The notes under the pieces are model-generated. The model was given only the letters and a program-made list of their open reading frames with translations, had not been told where the DNA came from and made no database searches. A stretch of 64,000 nt of DNA from an uncultured Acidobacteriia bacterium (lineage in GTDB: Bacteria; Acidobacteriota; Terriglobia; Bryobacterales; Bryobacteraceae): contig CAIVVT010000230.1 of assembly GCA_903909435.1 (NCBI GenBank), positions 1-64,000 of the forward strand, given 5' to 3'. A program made the translations under genes and the position numbers. This document shows positions 17,917 through 26,526 of the stretch, in pieces (the stretch's first letter is position 1; the number at the start of each line of letters is the position of its first letter).

Positions 17917-20900
17917 ATGCGTAAATCTGATAAATGTGCGTCAATTCTTTTCTGTTCGGTGCTCGCCATTGCGGGCAACGCGGCAGCACAAAGCATCACG
18001 ATCACACCGAATTACCCCCCGGTTGTGGTGGGTCACAGTGCTCAATTCTCGGCCCAGGTCACGGGCTTATCCAGCACCGCCGTCGTGTGGTCGGTGTCGG
18101 GCATCAAAGGCGGTAACTCCACACTGGGCACCATCACCCAGACCGGCCTGTACACCGCTCCCGCGACCGTGCCCCAGGCTTCGGCACTGGTGATCGCGAC
18201 AAGCGCTGTCAACAGCGCCGTCCAGGGGGTCATGTACCCGAACATCCTGGCTCTGGGACCGACCATCACGGCGGTGTCGCCGAACCCGTTTCCGGTCGGC
18301 ACGAATACCGTCACGATCACGGGCAGCGGCTTCAAGTCCGGCGCCATGATGTACGTGAGTTACGGCAGCAACTCGCTGGTCCAGATACCGACCGCGACGC
18401 TCACCGCGACCACCATTACGGCCAGCGTCTATCTGGGCGGGGCCAGCACGGCGGCGTTCTGTGTCAAGAACCCCGGCACGGACTACAGCAACTCCATCAC
18501 GGTCCCTTTGGGTTACAAATTGACGGTCGCGAACGGCGCCGGCAGCGGTGTCTACCCGGTCGGAACGGTAGTGACGATTACTGCGAATGCTCCGCCCGCC
18601 GGCAAGGTGTTCAGCAAGTGGACCGGAGCAACGGTGGCCGGTCCGGCCGCGGCGACCACAACCCTCACGATGCCCGCCGCCGCCACGACGGTTACGGCTA
18701 ACTACGCCGCAGCGGCCTACGCGCTGACCGTGGTTAACGGGACCGGCAGCGGCACGTACCCCGCCGGGAAAGTAGTCACGATCGTGGCCAACGCCCCGCC
18801 CGCCGGCCAGGTGTTCCTGAATTGGTCGGGCGCCGCGGTGGCCAACCCGGCTGCCGCGACGACGACCCTCACGATGCCCGCGGCGAATACGACCGTGACG
18901 GCGAATTACACGGCGGTTCCCACCTACACATTGACGGTCGTCAACGGCGCCGGGAGCGGGAATTACGCCGCCGGGACCGTGGTGCCGATCACGGCGAACG
19001 CGCCGCCCACGGGGCAGTCTTTCGTCAACTGGACCGGAGCCGCGGTGGCCAACGCAAACGCGGCCACGACGACCCTGACCATGCCCGCGTCCAACGCGAC
19101 GGTGACCGCGAATTTCGCCGCGGTGCCGACCTACACATTGACGGTAGTCAACGGGACCGGGAGCGGGAATTACGCGGCCGGGACCGTGGTGCCGATCACG
19201 GCGAACGCGCCGCCCGCCGGGCAGTCTTTCGTCAATTGGACCGGCGCCGCGGTGGCTAACGCGAGCGCCGCCTCGACAACCATTACAATGCCCGCCGCGA
19301 ACACGGCCGTCACCGCGAACTTCTCGGCGGCCACCACGAATTACACCCTGACGGTGGTCAACGGAACGGGCAGTGGATCATATGCCTCCGGCACGGTGGT
19401 TCCCATCGCAGCCAATGCGCCGCCCGCCGGGCAGTCGTTCTTAAATTGGACGGGCGCCGTCGTGGCGAATCCCACCGCGGCCTCGACCACCATCACCATG
19501 CCGGCCGCGAACACGACCGTGACAGCGAATTACTCGACCAGCACCGGGACCGTCATCCCCTATCCGGTCAGCACCCATCCCCGACTGTGGATCACGGTGA
19601 GCGATTTGCCGCGCCTGCGCGGATGGGCCACCGCGGCCAACCCCGTTTATCAGAACGGACTGCTGCCGGTATTGCAGACTGCGGTCAATGTCTACAACAC
19701 CCAATTCGTGCCCAACGGCGTGACCGGCGAGCCGCCTGCGACGCCCAACCCGAACTACCCCGACCCGGGGGATACGCAGGGCTACACCGGCTATCTCACC
19801 GAAGAATACGGCGCGATTCTGGCCCTGAACTCACTGGTCGATCCCAACCAGGCGAATCGGATTCAGTACGCGCAGATGGCGCGCAACATGCTGATGTACG
19901 CCATGAAACAAGCCGCGCGTGGCGTCAGCGCGGGCTTGCCGTTCCGCGATCCCGCGTTTGCCGTCTACAATCGCGCAAATGGTTCCGGAGAGCTGTGGCC
20001 GCTGCTGGTCGATTGGCTCTACAGCGCCGTCGATGCGAACAACCAGCCGATCCTCACGGCGAGCGACAAGCTGATCATCCGCAACGCGTTTATGCTCTGG
20101 GCCAATCTCTGCCTCACGGCCAGCACCACCGGTGGCGACAGTCCCCAGGTGCTTGGCGTCTACAACAGCTTCCAACTGCTCCCAGGCAACCTGCCCTATC
20201 GCATGGCCGCCAATAACTACTACACCGGCCACGCGCGCCTGCTGCTGATGATGGCGCTGGCCATCGATCCCAGTGACGATCCGCCCGTCAATACAGGGCT
20301 GGCCGCGTCTGCTCCCGGCAATTCCCTGCGCAGTTATCTGAGCGACGCGCTCGGCGCCTGGATGTACCAGCAGTACGCCATGTACCAGGACGGCGCGACC
20401 GTCGCATCGCAGTACGGCATACCTGGCGGCGGCGCTGGCTTCGGCCTCGCCAGCGGCGGGTTGCCGCCCGAAGGCATGCTCTACGGCGTATCCTACGGGA
20501 ACCTGCTGGGTGGATTGCTGGCGCTGCAAACGGCGGGCTTCAACAACCCCGCCTACGCCAGCTACACCGGTCCGCAGATCGGCCTGCTCAACGCGCCGAT
20601 GTGGGATCGTTTCGTGAAGGGCATCTTCGCTTCTTTGACCCCCGCCCCTTTCATCGCGACCGGCAGCGAGAGCTATCTGGGCCAGGAGTACCAGTTCGCC
20701 AGCTACGGCGACCTGCTGCGGTTCTACGTCACGCCCGACTACATGGGACCGTTCGCTCTGCTCGCGCTGCTCGAACAGCAGCAGGGCCAGACCACGCATT
20801 TGAATGACGCGCGCTGGTTCAGCTACAACGTCGTGCAGGGCGGCCCGCCCGCCTTCTACACCCGCATGATCGATCCCTACAGCTTCGAGGACACTATCCT

Positions 20901-22044
20901 GTACTTCCTGCTGTATGATCCGGCAGTCAGTCCGGCAGCGGCGACCGACCCGCGCCCTGGCTACCCAAGCATCTTCCTGGATCCAGGTGCGAGCCGCCTG
21001 GTAGCGCACTCCGACTGGACCGCGAGCGGCACCATGTTCGACTACCGCGCCAGCTGGCTTTCGATCAACCATCAGGACGGCAACGCCGGTCAGTTCGAGC
21101 TGTACCGCAAGGGCGAGTGGCTGACGAAAGAGCTGAGCAACTACGACAACAACGGGCTCGGCATGACTACGTACTACCACAACTCGCTGGGGCTGCAGAA
21201 CACGTGCCCGAACGGCAATCCGCAGTCCGTCATCGATTGGTACGAGGCAGGCGAACTCGCCAACGGGAGCCAGTGGATGCTCGGCATGAATGCCGGCGAT
21301 CCTACCACCAGCTTTAGCAACGGCGCGGGCTACATCTATGCCAACACCGACATGACGAAGCTCTACAACCGGCCCGATATCTGGGACACGAGCAAGAGCA
21401 TGATGAACATCACTCAGGCTACGCGCTCGATTGTGTGGCTCAACAAGGACTACATCGTGGTCTACGACCGCGCCACGTCGCAAAGCGCCGGTCTGTTCAA
21501 GCGTTGGTATCTCACGCTGATCACGAACCCGGTGATCAACGGCCACGTAGCCACGGAGACTCTTCCCAGCGGCCAGAAGCTCTTTGTCCAGAGCCTGCTG
21601 CCCGCTGCGGGCACGCTCACGGCGCGCAACGTGGTCGCCGATCTCACCACCATCGCGGAACTCGAGCCGGCGCAGTACGTGATGACCATTCAGGACACGT
21701 CGAATCCGATCGACGTGCGCTTCCTGCACGTACTGCAAGGCGCGGACGCAGGCGCGGCGATGGTACCCGCGGCCTATCTGCAGAGCACGGCAGGCACACC
21801 CATGGACGGGGCGGTATTCGGCGGCGCCGCGGTCTACTTCCCGGTCAGCGGCGTCACGCCGTTCGCGGGAACCACCGTGTCCGCACCGGCCGGAGTCCAC
21901 ACGCTGGTGGTGACCGGCCTGGCGCCCAACGCCTCGGTCGGCTACAGCCTGCAACCCAACGGCGGCGGCAACACGGTCGTCATCACGGCGGGAGGCTCCG
22001 GCGCGACGGCCGATAGCGCGGGGCTCTTGAAGCTGACCTTCTGA
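17917..22044 (+). CDS. Giant secreted protein: Ig/IPT domains, five InlB-like repeats, heparinase/alginate-lyase-like domain
   Basis: 1375 residues with a signal peptide (SILFCSVLAIAGNAAAQ). An Ig-like domain (about 25-108) and an IPT/TIG domain (ITAVSPNPFPVGTNTVTITGSGF, about 110-197) precede five tandem divergent-InlB-B-type repeats (residues 200 to about 545), each with YTLTVVNGTGSG, NAPPAGQ, WTGA and TMPAANTTVTAN. The rest (about 555-1360) starts HPRLWITVSDLPRLRGWA and has an all-helical then beta-rich layout with FLDPGASRLVAHSDW and SINHQDGNAGQFELYRKGEWL, features of heparinase II/III-like and alginate-lyase-type enzymes. I infer an extracellular polysaccharide lyase with adhesive stalk. 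The polymer is unknown. Confidence 0.75.
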   Translation: MRKSDKCASILFCSVLAIAGNAAAQSITITPNYPPVVVGHSAQFSAQVTGLSSTAVVWSVSGIKGGNSTLGTITQTGLYTAPATVPQASALVIATSAVNSAVQGVMYPNILALGPTITAVSPNPFPVGTNTVTITGSGFKSGAMMYVSYGSNSLVQIPTATLTATTITASVYLGGASTAAFCVKNPGTDYSNSITVPLGYKLTVANGAGSGVYPVGTVVTITANAPPAGKVFSKWTGATVAGPAAATTTLTMPAAATTVTANYAAAAYALTVVNGTGSGTYPAGKVVTIVANAPPAGQVFLNWSGAAVANPAAATTTLTMPAANTTVTANYTAVPTYTLTVVNGAGSGNYAAGTVVPITANAPPTGQSFVNWTGAAVANANAATTTLTMPASNATVTANFAAVPTYTLTVVNGTGSGNYAAGTVVPITANAPPAGQSFVNWTGAAVANASAASTTITMPAANTAVTANFSAATTNYTLTVVNGTGSGSYASGTVVPIAANAPPAGQSFLNWTGAVVANPTAASTTITMPAANTTVTANYSTSTGTVIPYPVSTHPRLWITVSDLPRLRGWATAANPVYQNGLLPVLQTAVNVYNTQFVPNGVTGEPPATPNPNYPDPGDTQGYTGYLTEEYGAILALNSLVDPNQANRIQYAQMARNMLMYAMKQAARGVSAGLPFRDPAFAVYNRANGSGELWPLLVDWLYSAVDANNQPILTASDKLIIRNAFMLWANLCLTASTTGGDSPQVLGVYNSFQLLPGNLPYRMAANNYYTGHARLLLMMALAIDPSDDPPVNTGLAASAPGNSLRSYLSDALGAWMYQQYAMYQDGATVASQYGIPGGGAGFGLASGGLPPEGMLYGVSYGNLLGGLLALQTAGFNNPAYASYTGPQIGLLNAPMWDRFVKGIFASLTPAPFIATGSESYLGQEYQFASYGDLLRFYVTPDYMGPFALLALLEQQQGQTTHLNDARWFSYNVVQGGPPAFYTRMIDPYSFEDTILYFLLYDPAVSPAAATDPRPGYPSIFLDPGASRLVAHSDWTASGTMFDYRASWLSINHQDGNAGQFELYRKGEWLTKELSNYDNNGLGMTTYYHNSLGLQNTCPNGNPQSVIDWYEAGELANGSQWMLGMNAGDPTTSFSNGAGYIYANTDMTKLYNRPDIWDTSKSMMNITQATRSIVWLNKDYIVVYDRATSQSAGLFKRWYLTLITNPVINGHVATETLPSGQKLFVQSLLPAAGTLTARNVVADLTTIAELEPAQYVMTIQDTSNPIDVRFLHVLQGADAGAAMVPAAYLQSTAGTPMDGAVFGGAAVYFPVSGVTPFAGTTVSAPAGVHTLVVTGLAPNASVGYSLQPNGGGNTVVITAGGSGATADSAGLLKLTF
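18514..19540 (+). repeat. Five tandem about 207-nt coding repeats
   Basis: Repeat units begin at 18514, 18718, 18925, 19132 and 19342 (68-70 codons each). Units 3 and 4 are nearly identical at DNA level over most of their length, including synonymous sites, so this array has expanded recently by duplication or recombination. Confidence 0.85.
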
Positions 22045-22118
22045 GCCGGGGTCGACCGCAGTCCATTCCTGGGTCTGGCGTAAACAGGCCGCTTCCTCGG
22101 GTCCCTCCGAGGTTCTAT

Positions 22119-22154
22119 GCAGGCGCCGGGTAACTACCGGGCGCCTGCATTTTC
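22119..22154 (+). terminator. Rho-independent terminator after the lyase-like gene
   Basis: A 9-bp GC-rich stem, GCAGGCGCC (22119-22127) with GGCGCCTGC (22140-22148), is followed by ATTTTCT. It begins 75 nt past the stop at 22044. Confidence 0.7.
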
Positions 22155-22371
22155 TGTTGCGGGCCGGCTCGCGCTGCCGTTGCTCTGTAAACACACCGGA
22201 ACGGAGCGGCGGCCGTGCAGGAGTTGTGCCTGTATGTGGACTTGACAGCTCTCTGCCGTTTGCGGCTCCGTGCGGGGCCGATCCGCATTGGTGGAACCTG
22301 GTCGGTAGTTCTCCGCTCTCGACGAGCCAATCAGACTCTGTTGCTGCAGTTTTCCTCAGAATTCGTTAGAT

Positions 22372-22397
22372 GCAACTTGCACCTAGGTGTCATTTGC
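22372..22397. promoter_or_regulatory. Palindromic operator candidate upstream of padR
   Basis: A perfect 10-bp palindrome CACCTAGGTG (22380-22389) is flanked symmetrically by GCAA (22372-22375) and TTGC (22394-22397). It lies about 35 nt before the padR start. PadR proteins typically autoregulate through such dyads, so this is a plausible site, by inference only. Confidence 0.4.
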
Positions 22398-22428
22398 CGA
22401 TATTCTGGCCCGAGAAGGTTAATATCGC

Positions 22429-22866
22429 GTGACTCACCGCGCATGCTTCCGGCACCCCAAGGATTATCCATGCACCTGTGCGATGGGCAACCTTTACCGC
22501 TTCGTTGAGCCCGTTCTGTTGTTTCTTCTGAAGCGCAAGGGGCATTCCTATGGCTACGAGCTGTCGGGTCAACTGACCGAATTTGCCTTGACGGACGCCG
22601 AGATCGAGGCGGCCGCGCTCTATCGCACTTTGCGACAGCTTGAAAAGAATGGATTTGTTCGCTCCGAATGGGACTCCGGTCACGGTGGACCGGCACGCAG
22701 GCTGTATATGCTGACTGAGCAAGGCGAAGAACATCTGGATGAATGGCTGGCCGTTCTGGACCATATGTCAAAGTCCATGGCGCACTTCGTCGACGTTGCC
22801 CGGGTAGCTCTTGTTGAGCCTGAGACCCACGAAGAAGTGGTTGCAGTTACCGGTGGGTTAGGTTAA
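22429..22866 (+). CDS. PadR-family transcriptional regulator with Cys-containing N-terminus
   Basis: 145 residues from GTG 22429 (AGAAGG about 10 nt upstream); ATG 22483 is the alternative. The winged helix has the PadR pattern: PVLLFLLKRKGHSYGYELSGQL, then EIEAAALYRTLRQLEKNGFVRSEW, then GGPARRLYMLTEQGEEHL. The upstream residues contain CFRHPKDYPCTC, and several relatives also have a Cys pair just before the helix, suggesting possible redox or metal sensing if the longer start is used. It is followed by the cytochrome operon and may control it. Confidence 0.88.
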   Translation: MTHRACFRHPKDYPCTCAMGNLYRFVEPVLLFLLKRKGHSYGYELSGQLTEFALTDAEIEAAALYRTLRQLEKNGFVRSEWDSGHGGPARRLYMLTEQGEEHLDEWLAVLDHMSKSMAHFVDVARVALVEPETHEEVVAVTGGLG

Positions 22867-22905
22867 GTATGGCAAGATCGGTCCAAAGGCCCGTAAATGG
22901 CCCTG

Positions 22906-22933
22906 TTCATGTAAGGGTGCGATTTGGTATAGA
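22906..22933 (+). promoter_or_regulatory. Putative extended -10 promoter for the multiheme operon
   Basis: TGGTATAGA (22925-22933) matches an extended -10 box, with a weak TTCATG at 22906-22911 as a -35 (16-nt spacer). It lies 40 nt past the padR stop and about 100 nt before the first operon gene, so the operon may be transcribed on its own. Confidence 0.45.
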
Positions 22934-23035
22934 ATGCTCAAAAGGGTAGAATTGGAGTAACGGGTCTGTTGTGCCGGTTAGGTCGCGTCGAGCGAGCAAG
23001 CGCCCGCCTTGAGCGAACCGGTTAAGGGGTTGTTG

Positions 23036-24826
23036 ATGAACAACGTCGTTCATGCGGTGGGCTGCATAGGAATCGCCGGTCTGCTGGCCTTGGCTGCGCC
23101 AGATGCGGCGCGTCCGCCGATCGTGTTCACGCAAACCGTTCCCGGCCCCATGGCACAAGCGGCTACGGGCTGGGTGGATGTCTTTCTGGGGGCGCATATT
23201 GCCAGACTGAGTCCGTCAGGCGTCGCTAAGGATCTGACCGCCACTTTCCACAGCGCGGCAGATCCGGACGTTTCCTGGGATGGCAAGAAGATTCTGTTCG
23301 CGGCAAAAAAGACCGCCGCGGATCTCTGGCAAGTCTACGAAATGAACGCCGATGGCACTGGCGTCCGCCTGATCGTCACCACCTCCTTCAACTGCAGGCA
23401 ACCCGTTTACCAATCGATGATTTTCTACCTGGACGACCCCGGCCCGGTCCCGCAGATCAGTTTTGCGGGTTCGAATGGGCTCGCGGCTGAGGGCGATCTG
23501 GGCTTGATTTGGAATCTCTACTCAGTGCGGTTCGACGGCAGCGGGCTGCGGCAACTCACCTACAATCCCGGAGCCGATCTTGACCCGGTGATGAACGAGG
23601 ACGGGCGGCTGCTCTACTCCTCAGCACAGCGCCACTCGCTTTCCTGGGGGCCGGCTGGCAGGTCGGTCCTGCTTGGCGTGAACCTCGATGGCTCCGACGG
23701 GGCGATGTTTTCCGGCGACGAGGGTCGCAAATTCAAACGCATGCCCGCGGTGGTCCCATCGCGACAGGTGGTCTTCGTGGAATCGGACAAGCCGTCCCGC
23801 GATGGGGCAGGGAACCTGGCGAGCGTTAGCCTACGGCGTAACCTGCATAGCTACAATGAGTTAACGAAGCCAGCCGATGGCCTCTACATCACACCTTCTC
23901 TGCTTGGCGACAACGAGATCCTGGTTTCCAGGCGGTCTGCGACTGGCCTGGGGCTTTACGCGATTTACCGCTTCGATTTGAGGACCAACCGGGGCGTGCA
24001 ACTGTACAGTGACCCTGTACACCACGCCGTGCAGGCGCGGCTACTGACCGCGCATCCGATGCCGGTTGGCCGGTCTTCCGTGGTCGACGAGAAGGAGCCA
24101 TCCGGCAAACTGTTCAACCTGAGCGTCTTCACCACGGACCTGCCCGCGAGCGCAGGCTACGACGGCAAACTCGTGAAGCGCGTGCGAATTCTGGAGGGCG
24201 TTGCACGCACGGCGGGAGAGCCGGCTCCGGAGGGCGAGAGATCCCCCTACCTGGTCAAGCGCGTGCTCGGCGAGTTCGACATCGAAGCCGACGGTTCTTT
24301 CCACGCGCAAATCCCGGCCAATATTCCGATTCAGATACAGACGCTCGACGCCAACGGGCTGGCGCTCCGGACCTGTGCCTGGATCTGGGTCAAGAACAAG
24401 GCCAAGCGCGGCTGCATCGGCTGCCACGAAGACGGCGAGTTGTCACCCGAAAACGTCTTTTCGGACGCGGTCGGCAAGCCTCCGCATGAACTCAACATCC
24501 CCGTCGCGCAGCGGCGCGAGATCCGCTTCGACCGGGACGTTCAGCCCATCCTCCAGAACAAGTGCCTGACCGGCGGGTGTCACGCCGGGCCGCCCGCGCC
24601 ATCTCTGAGTTATGAGGATCTGCTGGCGAAGGGCTATGTGGACCCATCGGCCGCGCGTCTGAGCCCGATTGTCTGGTACATCCACGGACGCGTGACGGCG
24701 CAGTCCTGGGACAAAGCGAGCGGGACGGGACCGCCGAAAAAGATCAAACCGGAAGGCGTCACCAGCCTGACGAGTGAACAGAAGAGGACGATCGTCGAAT
24801 GGATCGACACCGGAGCTCATCGATGA
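23036..24826 (+). CDS. PD40 propeller / HzsA-like exported heme protein
   Basis: The start is ATG 23036, with AAGGGG upstream; a TTG at 23009 is possible. The 596-residue product has a signal sequence (IGIAGLLALAAPDA), a TolB/PD40-type propeller (DPDVSWDGKKILFAAKK, DLDPVMNEDGRLLYSS and further blades) and a C-terminal region like the middle domain of hydrazine synthase alpha (WIWVKNKAKRGCIGCHED). The heme site CIGCH is at 460-464. A second, spaced motif CLTGGCH (510-516, CX4CH) follows IRFDRDVQPILQNK. HzsA-type proteins occur far beyond anammox bacteria, so hydrazine synthesis is not implied. It overlaps the next gene by 4 bases. Confidence 0.78.
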   Translation: MNNVVHAVGCIGIAGLLALAAPDAARPPIVFTQTVPGPMAQAATGWVDVFLGAHIARLSPSGVAKDLTATFHSAADPDVSWDGKKILFAAKKTAADLWQVYEMNADGTGVRLIVTTSFNCRQPVYQSMIFYLDDPGPVPQISFAGSNGLAAEGDLGLIWNLYSVRFDGSGLRQLTYNPGADLDPVMNEDGRLLYSSAQRHSLSWGPAGRSVLLGVNLDGSDGAMFSGDEGRKFKRMPAVVPSRQVVFVESDKPSRDGAGNLASVSLRRNLHSYNELTKPADGLYITPSLLGDNEILVSRRSATGLGLYAIYRFDLRTNRGVQLYSDPVHHAVQARLLTAHPMPVGRSSVVDEKEPSGKLFNLSVFTTDLPASAGYDGKLVKRVRILEGVARTAGEPAPEGERSPYLVKRVLGEFDIEADGSFHAQIPANIPIQIQTLDANGLALRTCAWIWVKNKAKRGCIGCHEDGELSPENVFSDAVGKPPHELNIPVAQRREIRFDRDVQPILQNKCLTGGCHAGPPAPSLSYEDLLAKGYVDPSAARLSPIVWYIHGRVTAQSWDKASGTGPPKKIKPEGVTSLTSEQKRTIVEWIDTGAHR

Positions 24827-26526
24827 AACTCATCAAGAAAGTGACGTTGGGAGCCACTTTCCTGCTCCTATTTGCCGCGTTTTGCGTGACCGTGATCGCG
24901 TGGCAGGAGAAGGCGACTCCAACGGGTGGCGGCATCTTCTTTACGGACGTCACTGAGAAGTCGGGCCTCAATTTCAAGCAGAGCTTCGGCGACCATCACA
25001 TGGACAACATCGTGAAGGGCACCGGCACCGGCGTCTGCGTTTTCGACTATAACAACGATGGGTTGATGGACGTCTACTTCCCGAACGGCAAGTGGACCAA
25101 GGGCGTAAACGACAACGAAGGCCGCGACCTGCGCGGCAAGCTCTCGAACCACCTGTTCAAGAACAACGGCGACGGCACTTTCACCGACGTCACAGTGCAG
25201 GCGGGGCTCGCGGGAAAGAATTACTCGCTGGGATGCTCCGCAGCCGACTATGACAACGACGGGTTTGTCGACTTGCTGGTATTGAACTACGGCCAGAACG
25301 AACTGTTCCACAACAACGGCAATGGGACCTTCACGGATGTGGCCGACAAGGCTGGTCTGGCCGACAAGCGCTTCAGCCTGTCGGGGGTTTGGTACGACTA
25401 CAACAACGACGGCTACCTGGACGTCTACGTCGCCAATTACCTGCACTACGACGACGGCAAGTTCCGCGATTTCTTCCCAGCGGCGGGCTATCCCGGGCCA
25501 CTGAGTTACAACGGCCTGCCCAATGCGCTGTACCGCAACAACGGCGACGGGACGTTCACCGACGTCACCAAAGAAATGGGCATGTGGAAGCCCGACGGGC
25601 GCTCGATGAGCGTGACCGCGGCCGACTTCAACAACGACGGCAAACTCGAAGTCTTCTCCACCAACGACGCCATGGAGAACTACTACTTCGAGCTGAACTC
25701 AAAGGGGGGCTACGAAGAGAAGGCCATCGAGTTGAACGTTGCCTACAGCGAAAACGGGCAGGGCGTGGCCCACATGGGACCCGTGGTCGGCGACCTGAAT
25801 CGCGACGGGCTACTGGACATCTTCATTCCCGATCTCAGCTATTGCAGCCTGCTGATCCAGCGTCCCGACGGCAAGGGCTTCGACTACAAGACCAACAGGA
25901 GCGGGCTCGCGGTCACCATGGGCCAGTACGCCGGGTGGGCCGCGATGATGTTCGACTACGACCACGACGGCTGGCTCGACATCTTCACGACACACGGCAA
26001 CGCGCATCACGAGTACGCCCAGGAAAACACGATTGTCCGCAACAAGGGCGACGGGACGTTCGAGGACGTCTCGGTCAGTGCCGGAGCCCATTTTAAGGAG
26101 AAGCACGTCGGGCGCGGCGGCACGGGCGTCGATTTCAACAACGACGGGAGGATGGATCTGGTGGTCGTCAACGTCAACGCCAATGCGGTTCTGCTGCGCA
26201 ACGACACGCCGGGGCCGAACCACTGGCTGACGGTGACGCCGCGGCTGAAGTTTTCGACTGGAACTCGCGATGCCTACGGCGCACGCGTGATCGTCGAAGC
26301 CAACGGAATCAAAATGATCGAGGACATGATTCCGACGCGCGGTTACCTTTCAGCGCAGGATCCCCGCTTGAACTTCGGGCTTGGCAAAGCAGACAAAGCC
26401 AACCTGGAGATTCGCTGGCCGGACGGCAAAGTGGAGCAGTTCAAGGACGTGAAAGCGGATCGATTCGTGGTCTACACGCATGATGCGAGCGCGACGAAAT
26501 TCGCCGCTGCAAGGGTCGAGAAATGA
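24823..26526 (+). CDS. CRTAC1-like FG-GAP repeat protein with ASPIC/UnbV domain
   Basis: 567 residues from ATG 24823, overlapping the previous stop (ATGA). An N-terminal hydrophobic signal or anchor (VTLGATFLLLFAAFCVTVIAW) is followed by about seven FG-GAP/VCBS motifs of the DYNNDGxxD kind (for example FDYNNDGLMDVYFPNG, ADYDNDGFVDLL, GDLNRDGLLDIF), which bind calcium in an integrin-alpha-like propeller. The C-terminus is an ASPIC/UnbV domain (DAYGARVIVEANG, RGYLSAQDPRLNFGLG, IRWPDGKVEQF). Such proteins are exported and structural or binding; none has a proven reaction. Its position between heme proteins suggests a scaffold role. Confidence 0.93.
   Translation: MKLIKKVTLGATFLLLFAAFCVTVIAWQEKATPTGGGIFFTDVTEKSGLNFKQSFGDHHMDNIVKGTGTGVCVFDYNNDGLMDVYFPNGKWTKGVNDNEGRDLRGKLSNHLFKNNGDGTFTDVTVQAGLAGKNYSLGCSAADYDNDGFVDLLVLNYGQNELFHNNGNGTFTDVADKAGLADKRFSLSGVWYDYNNDGYLDVYVANYLHYDDGKFRDFFPAAGYPGPLSYNGLPNALYRNNGDGTFTDVTKEMGMWKPDGRSMSVTAADFNNDGKLEVFSTNDAMENYYFELNSKGGYEEKAIELNVAYSENGQGVAHMGPVVGDLNRDGLLDIFIPDLSYCSLLIQRPDGKGFDYKTNRSGLAVTMGQYAGWAAMMFDYDHDGWLDIFTTHGNAHHEYAQENTIVRNKGDGTFEDVSVSAGAHFKEKHVGRGGTGVDFNNDGRMDLVVVNVNANAVLLRNDTPGPNHWLTVTPRLKFSTGTRDAYGARVIVEANGIKMIEDMIPTRGYLSAQDPRLNFGLGKADKANLEIRWPDGKVEQFKDVKADRFVVYTHDASATKFAAARVEK

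Larger units (their letters stand above)
22045..22428. other. Spacer between the lyase-like gene and padR
   Basis: No gene seen. It contains a rho-independent terminator (22119-22154) and a hyphenated palindrome (22372-22397), both listed separately. A CCTCGG/CCGAGG mini-hairpin lies near 22095-22112. Confidence 0.4.

Noticed and set aside
19831-22194. A very long open frame (787 codons) antisense to the lyase-like gene
   Set aside because: High-GC DNA gives long mirror frames. Its predicted residues are Arg/Ala/Gly/His-rich with no domain, while the plus strand encodes a coherent secreted protein. Similar antisense frames (for example 203-1366, 3169-3915, 27240-28481, 60315-61877) were rejected for the same reason.
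22429-22866. Naming the PadR-type gene as the polyhydroxybutyrate-responsive repressor
   Set aside because: The general PadR pattern and Cys-containing start are similar to that group, but no polyhydroxyalkanoate gene is nearby and the similarity is not specific enough.
23036-24826. Anammox-type hydrazine synthesis
   Set aside because: Only the HzsA-like domain is present, without HzsB or HzsC partners or hydrazine dehydrogenase. Such domains occur broadly in environmental bacteria.
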